Positions 1 through 8,793 of a stretch of 64,000 nucleotides of DNA are shown here, piece by piece. The notes under the pieces were generated by a model. That model saw only the letters and a list, made by a program, of their open reading frames with translations. It made no database searches and was not told the origin of the DNA. The position numbers and the translations under genes were made by a program. The stretch covers positions 186,001 to 250,000 of the forward strand of contig NZ_LMAU01000001.1 in NCBI RefSeq assembly GCF_001441535.1, given 5' to 3'. Source of the stretch: Tsuneonella troitsensis. GTDB taxonomy: Bacteria > Pseudomonadota > Alphaproteobacteria > Sphingomonadales > Sphingomonadaceae. Each line of letters starts with the position of its first letter. Position 1 is the stretch's first letter.

Positions 1-648
1 GGACCATTCGTTGCGGTCCTTGAAAGCGCAGCTCACCACTACGCGGTCCATGTTGAGGAGGTAACGGCCTAGCCGGTCGAGAGACTGGGGGTCGTTGGCA
101 TCTGGCAGGATGCCGTGCTCCATCGCATCGACACGCATGGTCTCCGGCCAGTCGATCTCCGGTCCGCCGGCGGCAATCAACAGCCTGTTGGTGACACTTC
201 GCCCCCACCTGCGTCGGACTTCTTCGACCAGCAGTTTGCGCGACACGATTACAAGAAAGCCGGTCAGAAAAAGACCGCCATTAAATACCACGCGGGAGAA
301 TTCGGCGGTGGTCTTCGCATAGAACGTAATGAAGACCAGCAGGGTTGCCGACAGGATCAGCGCCTTTATCGCCTGGCGGGCCGCGAACCGCCAATCCTGT
401 AACGAGCGGATCGAATATGTCGGCTCGTACAAGGCGATCGTGAAATACAGCGGAAGCAGAAGCTGCGCCTCCAGCATACGCAGCCTCGACAGGTAGAGGT
501 ACTCCACCAGTCCGTACGCTCCCAGCATGAGAGCCGCATCGAGCGCGAACATCAGTGCGTAGAGCCTGACACGCCGCCGCTCCAGGGATGGAGCAAACGG
601 TTGCCCGAGTTCGGAAATTTTTCGGCTCAAGTCCATCGGCTCGTTCAT
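1..648 (-). CDS. EPS sugar transferase (polyprenyl glycosylphosphotransferase), N-terminal part, cut by window edge
   Basis: An open frame of 216 codons runs off the left end without a stop. The ATG at 648 has GGAG about 9 nt upstream. The product begins with four hydrophobic segments (about residues 30-49, 61-76, 93-111 and 119-136), followed by a soluble stretch typical of the Rossmann-like middle domain of GumD/WcaJ-type enzymes. Known members transfer a sugar phosphate to undecaprenyl phosphate at the inner membrane, the first step of exopolysaccharide assembly. The catalytic bacterial sugar transferase domain would lie beyond the window, so the call rests on the N-terminal architecture alone. 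A 160-bp gap with no visible gene separates it from holA. Confidence 0.72.
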   Translation of the reverse strand, partial: MNEPMDLSRKISELGQPFAPSLERRRVRLYALMFALDAALMLGAYGLVEYLYLSRLRMLEAQLLLPLYFTIALYEPTYSIRSLQDWRFAARQAIKALILSATLLVFITFYAKTTAEFSRVVFNGGLFLTGFLVIVSRKLLVEEVRRRWGRSVTNRLLIAAGGPEIDWPETMRVDAMEHGILPDANDPQSLDRLGRYLLNMDRVVVSCAFKDRNEWS

Positions 649-808
649 CCTCGGCTCCGCGACAGGCCGGGGCGCTGCTGATAGGGAGCCGATAAATCCG
701 GGCGCCCTCCGCCGCGCCCTGCAGAATTCTCGCGAGATGGGCAAGCACTTGTTTTTGCGACAGAACGTATTGGCGCGAGCGCCTTTCGACCCCTTTGAAC
801 GCGACCAC

Positions 809-1846
809 TCACCGCCGGCCAGCGGCCGCCACGCCGGCAAGCGCCTGCGCAAGGAGAATTTCGCTGGCAGGACTGTGCGCCAACAGGTCACGATGCAGAT
901 CGACCAGCCGGGAAACGAGGCGCTCGAGCTTGCGACCGCGCCAACGCCTCAATTGCACCGAGATGTCCCGGCTGTCCTTGAAGAAGACCCTGCGCGCCTT
1001 CGTCTCTGCTTCGACGAAAGCCTCGATCTGGTCGCTGCGACCAAGCTTGGCATTGAGCTGGGCCAGTTGTGCAGTGCGGCGCTCGAATGCCAACAACAGC
1101 CCGACCGGATTTAGCGACAGCTCGCGCATCCGCGCCAGTTCGCCCGGTAAGCGCTCGGTCTGCCCCCCCAGGACCGCGTTGACGATGGGCATGAACCCGT
1201 CGTCCTCGGTCCGCGCGCCGATCGCATCGAGCGCTTCGGCATCGGGTGTGACCGGCGCTTCGGGGCTGGCATCGAGGTACAAAGCCAGCTTCTCGACCTC
1301 GGACCGCGCGAGGCGGATATCGAAACTCGTCCCCCGGGCAATCCGCTCGGCAAGCGGTCCGGACATCCGCAGCCCGCGTTCTTCACCCGCGGTGCGGATC
1401 GCGTCGCGCAGTTGGGCGAGATCGGGCGGATAGAACATCGCCACCAATGCATCTGCCCGGCCGTCCAGCAGCTTGGCGGTCCGCGACTTGTCGGTGGCTG
1501 CGGTCGCGACCACGAGCACGGGACAGGCCGCCCCTTCGCCGGCATCGATTGCGGCCAGGTGATTGGCAAGCGCGTCGTGCGCTTCATCGCCGGCGGCACG
1601 GACGACGATATGGCGAACCCCGGCGAAAAGTGAGGTGGAGCGCGCCTCGTCAGCCAGCAGCACGGGATCGCGCCGCAGATCTGCCCCGGCGATTTCGACC
1701 TGCTCGCCTGGCTCCTCCAGCATCGCGGCGATCCGCTGAGCTGCGGCGGCGGCTCCAGCCTCGTCCGGGCCGCAGAAGAAAAATGTCTTGCAAGCGCGTA
1801 CTGCTCGCGGGGCGACTGCGGCGAAATCCTTCTGGGTCGCCTTCAC
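809..1846 (-). CDS. holA: DNA polymerase III subunit delta (HolA)
   Basis: 345 residues, the usual HolA size. The N-terminus has the degenerate AAA+ nucleotide-binding start (FFFCGPDEAGAA, about residues 22-33), followed by a helical C-terminal collar domain with the L-x-x-L-N-A and R-R-W patterns of alphaproteobacterial HolA. Delta opens the sliding clamp within the clamp loader. The start is GTG with GAGGGTGAG just upstream. It is the distal gene of leuS-lptE-holA, 24 nt after lptE; the lptE-holA pairing is common in proteobacteria. In the window's orientation an EPS sugar transferase follows it. Confidence 0.92.
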   Translation of the reverse strand: MKATQKDFAAVAPRAVRACKTFFFCGPDEAGAAAAAQRIAAMLEEPGEQVEIAGADLRRDPVLLADEARSTSLFAGVRHIVVRAAGDEAHDALANHLAAIDAGEGAACPVLVVATAATDKSRTAKLLDGRADALVAMFYPPDLAQLRDAIRTAGEERGLRMSGPLAERIARGTSFDIRLARSEVEKLALYLDASPEAPVTPDAEALDAIGARTEDDGFMPIVNAVLGGQTERLPGELARMRELSLNPVGLLLAFERRTAQLAQLNAKLGRSDQIEAFVEAETKARRVFFKDSRDISVQLRRWRGRKLERLVSRLVDLHRDLLAHSPASEILLAQALAGVAAAGRR

Positions 1847-1870
1847 CGGCTCACCCTCATAGGGCCACGC

Positions 1871-2362
1871 TCATTGACGCTCGCGCAGTGCGAGCGCGAG
1901 CCTCGTGGTGATCTGTGCGGCCACTTCCCGCGACAGGTTTTCCAGGGCCGACTGCTCGGCCGCGATCGTCGCATATTCGCTCGATACGACATCGATGCCG
2001 GCGTCCGACCCTGCAGTCGCATCGAGGATGATCTCGTCATTCGAAATGTCGACCAGTTGGAAGCGAGCCCGCAGCGTCCGCCGCTCGCGCCCCGTCGTGT
2101 CGTCGCTCAACACGCCGAGCCCTTCGAGCTTGTCGTCGAGCCGAACGTCAAGGCGGTAGCGCGCCGCCGAACCGCCGCCAGCGCCCAGCCTGTCGACCAG
2201 CGCGTTGCGGACCAGCCAGCCTGCCTGCCCCTCGATCGCGGGCACGTCGATCGCTGCGAGCTGGGTGGCAACGATGCCGCTGGACCCACCGGCGTACATC
2301 GGCTGGAGGCCGCAGCCGGTCAAGGCAAGCGCGAAGGGTGCAAGGATCGCCAGTCGGTTCAT
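1871..2362 (-). CDS. lptE: LPS assembly lipoprotein LptE
   Basis: 163 residues with a lipoprotein signal peptide: a hydrophobic stretch ending in LTGC, so Cys17 would be lipidated after cleavage. The following G-L-Q-P-M-Y motif is characteristic of LptE (older name RlpB), the outer-membrane lipoprotein that plugs the LptD barrel and helps place lipopolysaccharide on the cell surface. The ATG overlaps the leuS stop by 4 bp (ATGA), implying translational coupling, and holA follows. Gene order and signal make the call firm, although LptE sequences are poorly conserved. Confidence 0.9.
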   Translation of the reverse strand: MNRLAILAPFALALTGCGLQPMYAGGSSGIVATQLAAIDVPAIEGQAGWLVRNALVDRLGAGGGSAARYRLDVRLDDKLEGLGVLSDDTTGRERRTLRARFQLVDISNDEIILDATAGSDAGIDVVSSEYATIAAEQSALENLSREVAAQITTRLALALRERQ

Positions 2363-4884
2363 GCGACGATATTCACCAGTCGGTCGGGTACCACGATCAC
2401 CTTGCGAACCTCTGCTCCGTCGATCGCACGCTGGACCTTGTCCGAAGCGAGCGCAAGCGCCTCGAGCTCAGTATTGGACAAGCCTTTCGCGACCGTCAGT
2501 GTGTCGCGCAGTTTGCCCTTCACTTGCACCGCGATGGTCACCTCGTCCTCGACCAGCAGCGCCGGATCGACCGTGGGCCAATCGGATTCCGCGACAAGGC
2601 CTTGTTGGCCCAAATTGGTCCACGCCTCTTCGGCGAGATGGGGCATCATCGGCGCCACGAGCTGGACGAGCGTGCGGATCGCACCGGACCGGCTGGCCGA
2701 GGGCGGCGCTTTTTCGATCGCGCTGGTCAGTTCGTAGATTCGCGCCACCGCCTTGTTGAAGGCCAATGCCTCTATGTCCCGCGCGACCGCGTCGACTGTC
2801 TGGTGCAGCTTGCGGTCGAGGGCCTTGTCCTCGCCGGTTGCCGCCGTGTCGTGCTCGGCAAACAAGCGCCACAGGCGCTGGACGAAACGCCAGCAGCCCT
2901 CGATGCCAGATTCGGACCAGGGCAGGTCGCGTTCGGGCGGGCTGTCCGACAACATGAACCAGCGTACCGCGTCCGCACCGAAGCGGTCGACGATCGTGTC
3001 GGGATCTACGACGTTCTTCTTGGACTTCGACATCTTGACGACCTTGCCGATCGTCACCGGCCCGCCATCGGCCCGCAGCGTCGCGCCGTGGCCGGTCCGC
3101 TCCACTTCTTCAGGGCCGAACCAGATGTCGCGTCCGCCTTGGGGGCGCGAATAGGTTTCGTGCGTCACCATGCCTTGCGTGAAGAGCGAAGCGAACGGCT
3201 CGTCGAGATCGATCAGTCCGATGTGCCGCAGCGCGCGGGTCCAGAACCGCGCGTAGAGGAGGTGAAGGATCGCGTGCTCGACGCCGCCGATATACTGTTC
3301 GACCGGCAGCCACTTGGCGACCTCGTCCCGATCGAACGGCTTGTCCGTCGGCTGACTTGCGAAGCGCAGGAAGTACCACGAGCTGTCGACGAAAGTGTCG
3401 AGCGTGTCGGTTTCGCGCTGTGCGGACCCTCCGCATCCCGGACAGTCCACCTGTTTCCATGTGGGATGTCGTTCTAGCGGGTTGCCGGGCGTCTTGAAAT
3501 CGACGTCTTCCGGCAGGACCACGGGCAGCTGGCTTTCGGGCACCGGCACGATGCCGCAGGCAGCGCAGTGAATGAACGGGATCGGCGTGCCCCAGTATCG
3601 CTGGCGCGACACGCCCCAGTCGCGCAGCCGCCACTGGGTTTCGCCCTTTCCCCATCCCTCATGCTCAGCCCTGGCGATGACGGCAGCCTTCGCTTCGTCG
3701 ACGGTCATGCCATCGAGCCAGCGCGAATTCACGATATGGCCAGGTCCGGTATAGGCTTCGTCGCCGCGGAATACCTCTCCCGTTTCGTCGCCGTCAGCCA
3801 CGACCCGGTGAACGGGGAGGCCGTACTTCCGAGCGAAATCCAGGTCGCGCTGGTCGTGCGCCGGGCAGCCGAAGATGGCTCCCGTGCCGTAGTCCATCAG
3901 GACGAAATTGGCGACGTAGACCGGCAGATGCCAATGCGATTCGAGCGGGTGGGAAACCGAAAGACCGGTGTTGAACCCGCGCTTTTCCTGGGTCTCGATC
4001 TCCGCGGCCGTGGTTCCGCCCTTCTTGCACTCGGCAACGAATGCAGCGAGGTCCGGAACGGTGGCCGCCATCCGTTGCGCAAGCGGATGATCCGGCGCAA
4101 TCGCGACGAAACTGGCGCCGAACATCGTATCGGGACGGGTTGTGAAAACCTCGATGCCGCTGTCGCTGTCGACCAGGCGAAACGTACAGCGCAGGCCCTT
4201 GCTCTTGCCGATCCAGTTCTCCTGCATCAGCCGCACCTTATCGGGCCAGGTGTCCAGCGAGGACAATCCTTCAAGGAGCTCGTCGGCGAATTGCGTGATC
4301 CGCAGGAACCACTGGCTGAGCTTGCGCTTCTCGATCTCCGCGCCCGACCGCCAGCCCTTGCCGTCGATCACCTGCTCGTTGGCGAGCACGGTCATGTCGA
4401 CCGGGTCCCAGTTGACCTCGCTTTCCTTGCGATAGACCAGCCCGGCCTCGTGAAGCTTCAGGAACAGCGCCTGTTCGTGGCCGTAATATTCGGGTTCGCA
4501 GGTGGCGAGTTCGCGGCTCCAGTCGAGCGCGAAGCCGAGGCGCTTCAACTGCGCCTTCATGTGTTCGATGTTCGCGCGGGTCCAGCCGCCGGGATGGACG
4601 CCCTTTTCCATCGCCGCGTTTTCCGCCGGCATACCGAAGGCATCCCACCCCATCGGGTGGAGCACTTCATGCCCCGTCAGCTTCTTGAAGCGGGCCAACA
4701 CGTCGCCCATGGTGTAGTTGCGCACGTGGCCGATGTGGATGCGTCCCGAAGGATAGGGAAACATCTCGAGCACGTAGCTCTTCGGCTTGTTCGAATCGCT
4801 ATCTGCGCGAAACGAGCCCGCCACCTCCCAGGCGCGCTGCCAGCGGCCGTCCGCCGACGACGGATCGAAACGCTGGTCTGTCAT
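2359..4884 (-). CDS. leuS: Leucyl-tRNA synthetase
   Basis: 841 residues, full length for bacterial LeuRS, a cytoplasmic class I synthetase charging tRNA-Leu. Visible signatures are HIGH at residues 50-53, KMSKS at 617-621, and Cys pairs at about 440/443 and 481/484 that probably bind zinc. The CP1 editing domain lies at about 230-400, with the threonine-rich TTRPDT segment. The start ATG lies 19 nt after the DUF3576 gene, and lptE overlaps the 3' end by 4 bp. No leucine-codon leader is visible upstream, in contrast to thrS in this window. Confidence 0.98.
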   Translation of the reverse strand: MTDQRFDPSSADGRWQRAWEVAGSFRADSDSNKPKSYVLEMFPYPSGRIHIGHVRNYTMGDVLARFKKLTGHEVLHPMGWDAFGMPAENAAMEKGVHPGGWTRANIEHMKAQLKRLGFALDWSRELATCEPEYYGHEQALFLKLHEAGLVYRKESEVNWDPVDMTVLANEQVIDGKGWRSGAEIEKRKLSQWFLRITQFADELLEGLSSLDTWPDKVRLMQENWIGKSKGLRCTFRLVDSDSGIEVFTTRPDTMFGASFVAIAPDHPLAQRMAATVPDLAAFVAECKKGGTTAAEIETQEKRGFNTGLSVSHPLESHWHLPVYVANFVLMDYGTGAIFGCPAHDQRDLDFARKYGLPVHRVVADGDETGEVFRGDEAYTGPGHIVNSRWLDGMTVDEAKAAVIARAEHEGWGKGETQWRLRDWGVSRQRYWGTPIPFIHCAACGIVPVPESQLPVVLPEDVDFKTPGNPLERHPTWKQVDCPGCGGSAQRETDTLDTFVDSSWYFLRFASQPTDKPFDRDEVAKWLPVEQYIGGVEHAILHLLYARFWTRALRHIGLIDLDEPFASLFTQGMVTHETYSRPQGGRDIWFGPEEVERTGHGATLRADGGPVTIGKVVKMSKSKKNVVDPDTIVDRFGADAVRWFMLSDSPPERDLPWSESGIEGCWRFVQRLWRLFAEHDTAATGEDKALDRKLHQTVDAVARDIEALAFNKAVARIYELTSAIEKAPPSASRSGAIRTLVQLVAPMMPHLAEEAWTNLGQQGLVAESDWPTVDPALLVEDEVTIAVQVKGKLRDTLTVAKGLSNTELEALALASDKVQRAIDGAEVRKVIVVPDRLVNIVA

Positions 4885-4903
4885 GCCGGAACCCTTGTTT
4901 CGA

Positions 4904-5353
4904 TCAGCTCGCGATGGCCTGGCGGCGAAGCGCGCGAGCCTTGGTCAGGATGATGTCTTCCAGCCTTTGCACGGTAGCGGCCTGCACCGGTGCATCGACC
5001 CACTGACCCGATTGGGCGACCTGACGGCTGGCGGCAACGCGCACCGCATCGGCACGGAGATCCTGATCGAGGATCGAAACGGTTACCTTCACGCGCTCGT
5101 CGGGATTGCGGGGATTGGCATACCAGTCGGTCACGATGACCCCGCCGTTGCTGTCCGATTGGAGCAGCGGAGCAAAGCTCACCGTCTCGAGAGCCGCGCG
5201 CCAGAGATAGGCGTTGACGCCGATCGTGGTGACCTGGCTGGCCGCGAGGTCGGCCTTCGGACGCTCAGGCCCGCCGCAAGCGGCGAGCGCTGCGATGGCG
5301 GTAGCGGCAAAGGCCGTACGGGTCAGGCGGGCGGAACGCGAAATGGCGGTCAT
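4904..5353 (-). CDS. DUF3576 family lipoprotein
   Basis: 149 residues from the ATG at 5353. The frame is open further upstream, but this start directly precedes a lipoprotein signal whose lipobox is LAAC (Cys26). The mature part carries the conserved block [16 protein letters not shown] and a WYANP motif, matching the alphaproteobacterial DUF3576 family, which commonly sits upstream of leuS. Function is unknown; a small envelope lipoprotein anchored in the outer membrane is the reasonable reading. It is the first gene of the leuS-lptE-holA string. A GAGGA sequence lies about 14 nt upstream of the start. Confidence 0.85.
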   Translation of the reverse strand: MTAISRSARLTRTAFAATAIAALAACGGPERPKADLAASQVTTIGVNAYLWRAALETVSFAPLLQSDSNGGVIVTDWYANPRNPDERVKVTVSILDQDLRADAVRVAASRQVAQSGQWVDAPVQAATVQRLEDIILTKARALRRQAIAS

Positions 5354-5697
5354 GCTCAAGGAAATGTCCTCGGATTGGAAGTTCGTCACCGCCTCTAGTG
5401 CGCCCAGGCGATGCGGGCAAGGCGTCGTCTGAACACTAACGCGTTCGGGCCGTGAACCGTCGCTTAATCGCATGGCCGCCGGGCGGTTGTTGGCTCTGTG
5501 CAACAGCCCATCCAGAAAGGGAGCAGCACCGTGGAAAAGCTGGAAAAGCCCTTGATTTGATTCTACCAATTAAATCGAACTACACGAACGCGTCCGAGTC
5601 GGTTGAAACTGAAACCGGATTGCTCATCGCGCGTTAAGGTGCACGGCCGATAGTTTTGGGCCGTATGCCTGAGGGACAGGGGGTTGGAGCGCTTCGC
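5354..5697. other. Divergent intergenic region without a convincing gene
   Basis: 344 bp between the divergent DUF3576 gene and the outer-membrane-like ORF. It should hold both promoters, but no -35/-10 pair stands out. An 8-bp stem (5485-5492 with 5501-5508, one G-U pair) and an AT-richer patch near 5550-5577 are visible. Frames open across it look like non-coding extensions. Confidence 0.5.
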
Positions 5698-6462
5698 ATG
5701 AAGCAGGCACGGATCACGGTTAAACGGAAGGAAGGCGGCTCTTCGCGCGCTGCCCTTGTGCTTGCCGGCTGTGCGCTTCTGTTCGGCGCGCCGACCGCGG
5801 TCCTTGCGATCCCTGACGATTCGCCCGCGATGCCGATCGCTGCCGGGTTCGCACCCTTTACTCCGGCAAACGTCGACCCTGCCCTTACCCGCCGCGTAGC
5901 AGCCAAGATCGCGGCACGCGGACATTCGATGCGCTTCACGCCCGCAGGCTCTTCGCTCGAGGGTCAGCGCACGGTCACGGTCGCGATCCGCGTGACGCCT
6001 GACCAAGCTCGGGCGGTATCAGTCCGCCGGGCAATTACGGCTGCCCGTTTCGAAGTCGGCACAGGTCCTTCGATCGCGACCCTTGCCAAGAGCCGCTACA
6101 ACCTGGGCGTCTCGCGCGGATACGAAACCTTTGCCAAGCCGGTGGCTCCCTCGATCGACTTGAAGCAGATCGAAATGCCCGATCTTGCCAGCTTCCGCCC
6201 GCGGGAGGGTGTGAAGGAAACTCCGGGCCGCCTGCAGCCCCGACTTGCCCTGGAATCCGAGCGCCGGACGGGTCGCAGCGACCGCACTCTCGAAGGTGCG
6301 GGCGAACAGGCCGTCGATCTGGGTGCCGGCTATCGCCTGTCCCGCAACCTGAACGTGACGGCGGGCGTCCGCCTCAGCCAAGAGCGCGACAGGCTTGCCC
6401 CGTTGACCGACGCCGTGCGCGACGATCAGGCGGTTTACGTCGGCACGCAGTTCCGCTTCTGA
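5698..6462 (+). CDS. Putative exported outer-membrane protein, unknown function
   Basis: 254 residues from the ATG at 5698, which has GGAG 8 nt upstream. The protein begins with a basic segment and a hydrophobic stretch ending in A-V-L-A, read as a signal peptide. The C-terminus (alternating residues ending in YVGTQFRF) has the terminal aromatic typical of outer-membrane beta-barrels; the last 60 or so residues could form only a few strands. The middle is basic and not recognised. It is followed by a clear intrinsic terminator, so it seems to be a single-gene unit. No function is assigned. Confidence 0.75.
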   Translation: MKQARITVKRKEGGSSRAALVLAGCALLFGAPTAVLAIPDDSPAMPIAAGFAPFTPANVDPALTRRVAAKIAARGHSMRFTPAGSSLEGQRTVTVAIRVTPDQARAVSVRRAITAARFEVGTGPSIATLAKSRYNLGVSRGYETFAKPVAPSIDLKQIEMPDLASFRPREGVKETPGRLQPRLALESERRTGRSDRTLEGAGEQAVDLGAGYRLSRNLNVTAGVRLSQERDRLAPLTDAVRDDQAVYVGTQFRF

Positions 6463-6484
6463 CCTTACGGAATTGGTATACAGC

Positions 6485-6512
6485 AACCCGGCCTCGCGCC
6501 GGGTTTTTCTTT
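6485..6512 (+). terminator. Intrinsic terminator after the outer-membrane-like gene
   Basis: Perfect 8-bp stem AACCCGGC/GCCGGGTT with a 5-nt loop (6485-6492 and 6498-6505), followed by a T-rich run. It lies 22 bp after the stop codon at 6462. Confidence 0.9.
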
Positions 6513-6579
6513 GCGCGTCGGCGGCGTTGGCCTAGTCATGGAAACGAAGAGTGGAACCTGACAGGTCAGAGGAGATGGA

Positions 6580-7302
6580 ATGACGCGCGTTGCAATCGTG
6601 ACGGGGGGAACCCGCGGGATCGGCGAGGCCATCAGCCTTGCACTCAAGCAGCAAGGACGCACCGTCGTCGCCAACTATGCGGGGAACGATGCCAAGGCCA
6701 AGGCCTTCTCCGACGCGCACGGCATCAAAATCCATAGGTGGGACGTGGGCGATCACGAGGCGTGCCTGGCCGGATGCAGGCAGATCGAGGACGAAGTCGG
6801 CCCGATCGACATCGTAGTGAACAACGCGGGCATCACCCGCGACGGCACCCTGGCGCGGATGACGTTCGACGACTGGAACGACGTGATGCGGATCAACCTC
6901 GGCGGCTGCTTCAACATGGCCAAGGCATGCTTTCCCGGCATGGTCGCGAGGGGATGGGGCCGCATCGTCAACATCGGATCGATCAACGGGCAGGCCGGCC
7001 AGTACGGTCAGGTGAACTATGCCGCCGCGAAAAGCGGCATCCACGGCTTCACCAAGGCGCTGGCCCAGGAAGGCGCAAAAAAGGGCGTGACCGTCAATGC
7101 GATCGCGCCCGGCTACATCGATACCGACATGGTTGCCGCCGTGCCGGAGCCGGTGCTGGAAAAAATCATCGCGAAGATCCCCGTCGGACGCCTGGGGCAC
7201 GCGGAAGAGATCGCGCGCGGTGTGGCCTTCCTCACGAGTGACGAGGGCGGTTTCGTAACCGGCTCGACGATGAGCATCAATGGCGGGCAGCACATGTACT
7301 GA
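6580..7302 (+). CDS. phaB: Acetoacetyl-CoA reductase (PhaB), SDR family
   Basis: 240 residues. A short-chain dehydrogenase with the Rossmann motif GGTRGIG (9-15), NNAG (81-84) and the catalytic triad Ser134, Tyr147, Lys151. The stretches NNAGITRDGT and SINGGQHMY are diagnostic of PhaB, which reduces acetoacetyl-CoA to (R)-3-hydroxybutyryl-CoA with NADPH for polyhydroxybutyrate synthesis. FabG is the main alternative, but those motifs favour PhaB. AGAGGAGA lies just upstream of the ATG. No phaA or phaC is near, so its partners must lie elsewhere. Confidence 0.9.
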   Translation: MTRVAIVTGGTRGIGEAISLALKQQGRTVVANYAGNDAKAKAFSDAHGIKIHRWDVGDHEACLAGCRQIEDEVGPIDIVVNNAGITRDGTLARMTFDDWNDVMRINLGGCFNMAKACFPGMVARGWGRIVNIGSINGQAGQYGQVNYAAAKSGIHGFTKALAQEGAKKGVTVNAIAPGYIDTDMVAAVPEPVLEKIIAKIPVGRLGHAEEIARGVAFLTSDEGGFVTGSTMSINGGQHMY

Positions 7303-7304
7303 CG

Positions 7305-7334
7305 AAAAATGGGGCGGGCCGAACACCCGCCCCA
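7305..7334 (-). terminator. Intrinsic terminator of the OmpA-family gene
   Basis: Perfect 9-bp stem TGGGGCGGG/CCCGCCCCA (7310-7318 with 7326-7334). On the minus strand it is followed by TTTTT, 10 nt past the OmpA-family stop. The same hairpin may also act weakly on transcripts from phaB, but no U-run follows in that direction. Confidence 0.88.
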
Positions 7335-7343
7335 CTTGTCCGA

Positions 7344-8228
7344 TTACATTCCGTCGACAGCCTTGCTTACGAGGATGTTCACCGCAACGCGCCGGTTCTG
7401 CGCCTTGCCTTCTTCGGTCGTGTTGTCCGCCGCAGGATCGGCTTCGGCCATTCCGGTCGGGGTCAGCATACGATAGGGCTTCCATCCGCAGGCTTGCTGG
7501 AGATGATTCACCACCCGGGTCGCGCGCTTCTCGCTGAGCTCCTGGTTGAACTCGTAATCGCCGGTGGAATCGGTGTACCCGACGACCAGAAGCAGCGCGT
7601 TGTCGGTCGTGCCGGCCTGGCTCGCAGCCGCGCAAAGATCGCTCTGTGCCTGACTGGACAGGGCGTGCTTGCCGGTGTCGAAATAGACGTTGGTCGTGCC
7701 TTTGACGTTGTAGTTGTCGATATCGGCAACACGGCTGCGCAGCGCCTCGGTAGCGGCGCTCTGCTCGGCAAAGCCCTGCGCGGTACCGCGACGGATCATC
7801 GAAGCGGTCTTGAAATCACCGTTGCGGAACTTGACCGCGCTGGCGATCAGACCGCCGCCCCACTGGACCGTCTTCACCGTAACCGGAAGACCGTTGAGCA
7901 GCGAGTCGGTGCCCAGCTTCTTGCTGCCGAGGCCGAGGAAGCCGCCGGCACCGGTAACCTCCGTGCCTTGGCTGATTGCCAGCGAGGTTGCCGTCCCGGT
8001 TTCGTCGGTCACCTGCATCCGGTCGCCCTTGCGGGCGGAGATGAACCCTTCGACTTCCGGACCCTCGGGAAGGCCTTCGAAATCGCTGGGCGGCGTTCCG
8101 GTCACGGTCATCGCATAGGGGTCTTCGGCAGGCACCTGATAGTCCTGTGCGGCGATCATCGCCGGCGTCGCCGCGGCAAGCATCGCTGCCAGCGCGATCG
8201 CACTTCGTTTGGTGTGAATGGCCGTCAT
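7344..8228 (-). CDS. OmpA-family protein
   Basis: 294 residues with an N-terminal signal peptide (hydrophobic to about residue 27, ending A-A-Q). The C-terminal half, about 160-290, is an OmpA/MotB-type peptidoglycan-binding domain: YFDTGKHAL, the GYTDSTGDYEFNQELSEKRA core and NRRV near the end. The N-terminal half is not a recognisable barrel, so this is probably a periplasmic or outer-membrane-associated protein tethering the envelope to peptidoglycan. GAAGGAG lies 7 nt upstream of the ATG. It is a monocistronic unit with its own terminator; a 7-bp stem lies in its upstream region (8272-8289). Confidence 0.88.
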   Translation of the reverse strand: MTAIHTKRSAIALAAMLAAATPAMIAAQDYQVPAEDPYAMTVTGTPPSDFEGLPEGPEVEGFISARKGDRMQVTDETGTATSLAISQGTEVTGAGGFLGLGSKKLGTDSLLNGLPVTVKTVQWGGGLIASAVKFRNGDFKTASMIRRGTAQGFAEQSAATEALRSRVADIDNYNVKGTTNVYFDTGKHALSSQAQSDLCAAASQAGTTDNALLLVVGYTDSTGDYEFNQELSEKRATRVVNHLQQACGWKPYRMLTPTGMAEADPAADNTTEEGKAQNRRVAVNILVSKAVDGM

Positions 8229-8544
8229 CGCAAAACTCCTTCAAAAAGCTTCTGACCGGTCCACGCGTTCACGGTCGAATGCTCGACCGCCCCTGCGATG
8301 GCGTGCCCGGTTTTCTTCGAAGCCCCCATCAACGTACATCAATGAAGCCGATCGCGCGACATGCGCGGCCTGCTATCCTCGGCGCGCCTGTTCTGACGAA
8401 CCTGTCGCGCAAATGAACAAGGGGGTGAGCAGGCTGTGGGGTCCGGTTGGCCAGAGTGCCCCATGCGGCGAAACGTTGCCTGCGCTTAGCGGGGGAGATA
8501 GGCGAAACCCAGTTCAGACGCACAGTTAACCCAGGGTACGACTC
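8229..8544. other. Divergent intergenic region with a hairpin upstream of the OmpA-family gene
   Basis: 316 bp between the OmpA-family gene (minus) and the ribbon-helix-helix gene (plus). It contains a perfect 7-bp inverted repeat, CGGTCGA/TCGACCG with a 4-nt loop (8272-8289), in the probable 5' leader of the OmpA-family mRNA. A short frame starting near 8413 has no supporting features and is not called. Confidence 0.5.
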
Positions 8545-8793
8545 ATGACGACGCCGTATCATCCCCCGATCAAACGCTCGGTCGAGATCGCCGGACACAA
8601 GACCTCGATCAGCCTAGAGCCGCTGTTCTGGGATATGCTGCGCGCGGTAGCCGCCGCTGAAGGACTTCCCGTCAGTGCCCTCGTCGCTCGGATCGATGAA
8701 GAGCGGATCGCGAGCGAGACGCCATGCGGGCTGGCAGGGGCGATCCGCCTCTGGCTCGTGTCAGAAGGGCATGTAGGCAGTCGCGAGTCCTGA
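8545..8793 (+). CDS. Ribbon-helix-helix domain protein (RHH_4-like)
   Basis: 82 residues, nearly all one small domain: RSVEIAGHKTSISLEPLFWD followed by two helices and ALVARIDEERI. This matches the small aryl-sulfate-sulfotransferase-like/ribbon-helix-helix family common in alphaproteobacteria. Such proteins are presumed DNA-binding, but targets are unknown. AGGG lies about 10 nt upstream of the ATG. Its 3' end overlaps the convergent chrA by 33 bp. A role as an autoregulator or a regulator of neighbours is speculation. Confidence 0.82.
   Translation: MTTPYHPPIKRSVEIAGHKTSISLEPLFWDMLRAVAAAEGLPVSALVARIDEERIASETPCGLAGAIRLWLVSEGHVGSRES

Noticed and set aside
281-808. A 175-codon minus-strand frame between holA and the left edge
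   Set aside because: It overlaps the sugar transferase frame, which has real membrane segments and a ribosome site; the translation here is Arg/Ala/Gly-rich and featureless.
8413-8529. Short ORF upstream of the ribbon-helix-helix gene
   Set aside because: 38 codons, no family, Ser/Gly/Pro-rich; the ribosome-site-like GGGGGTG lies inside the ORF, not before it.
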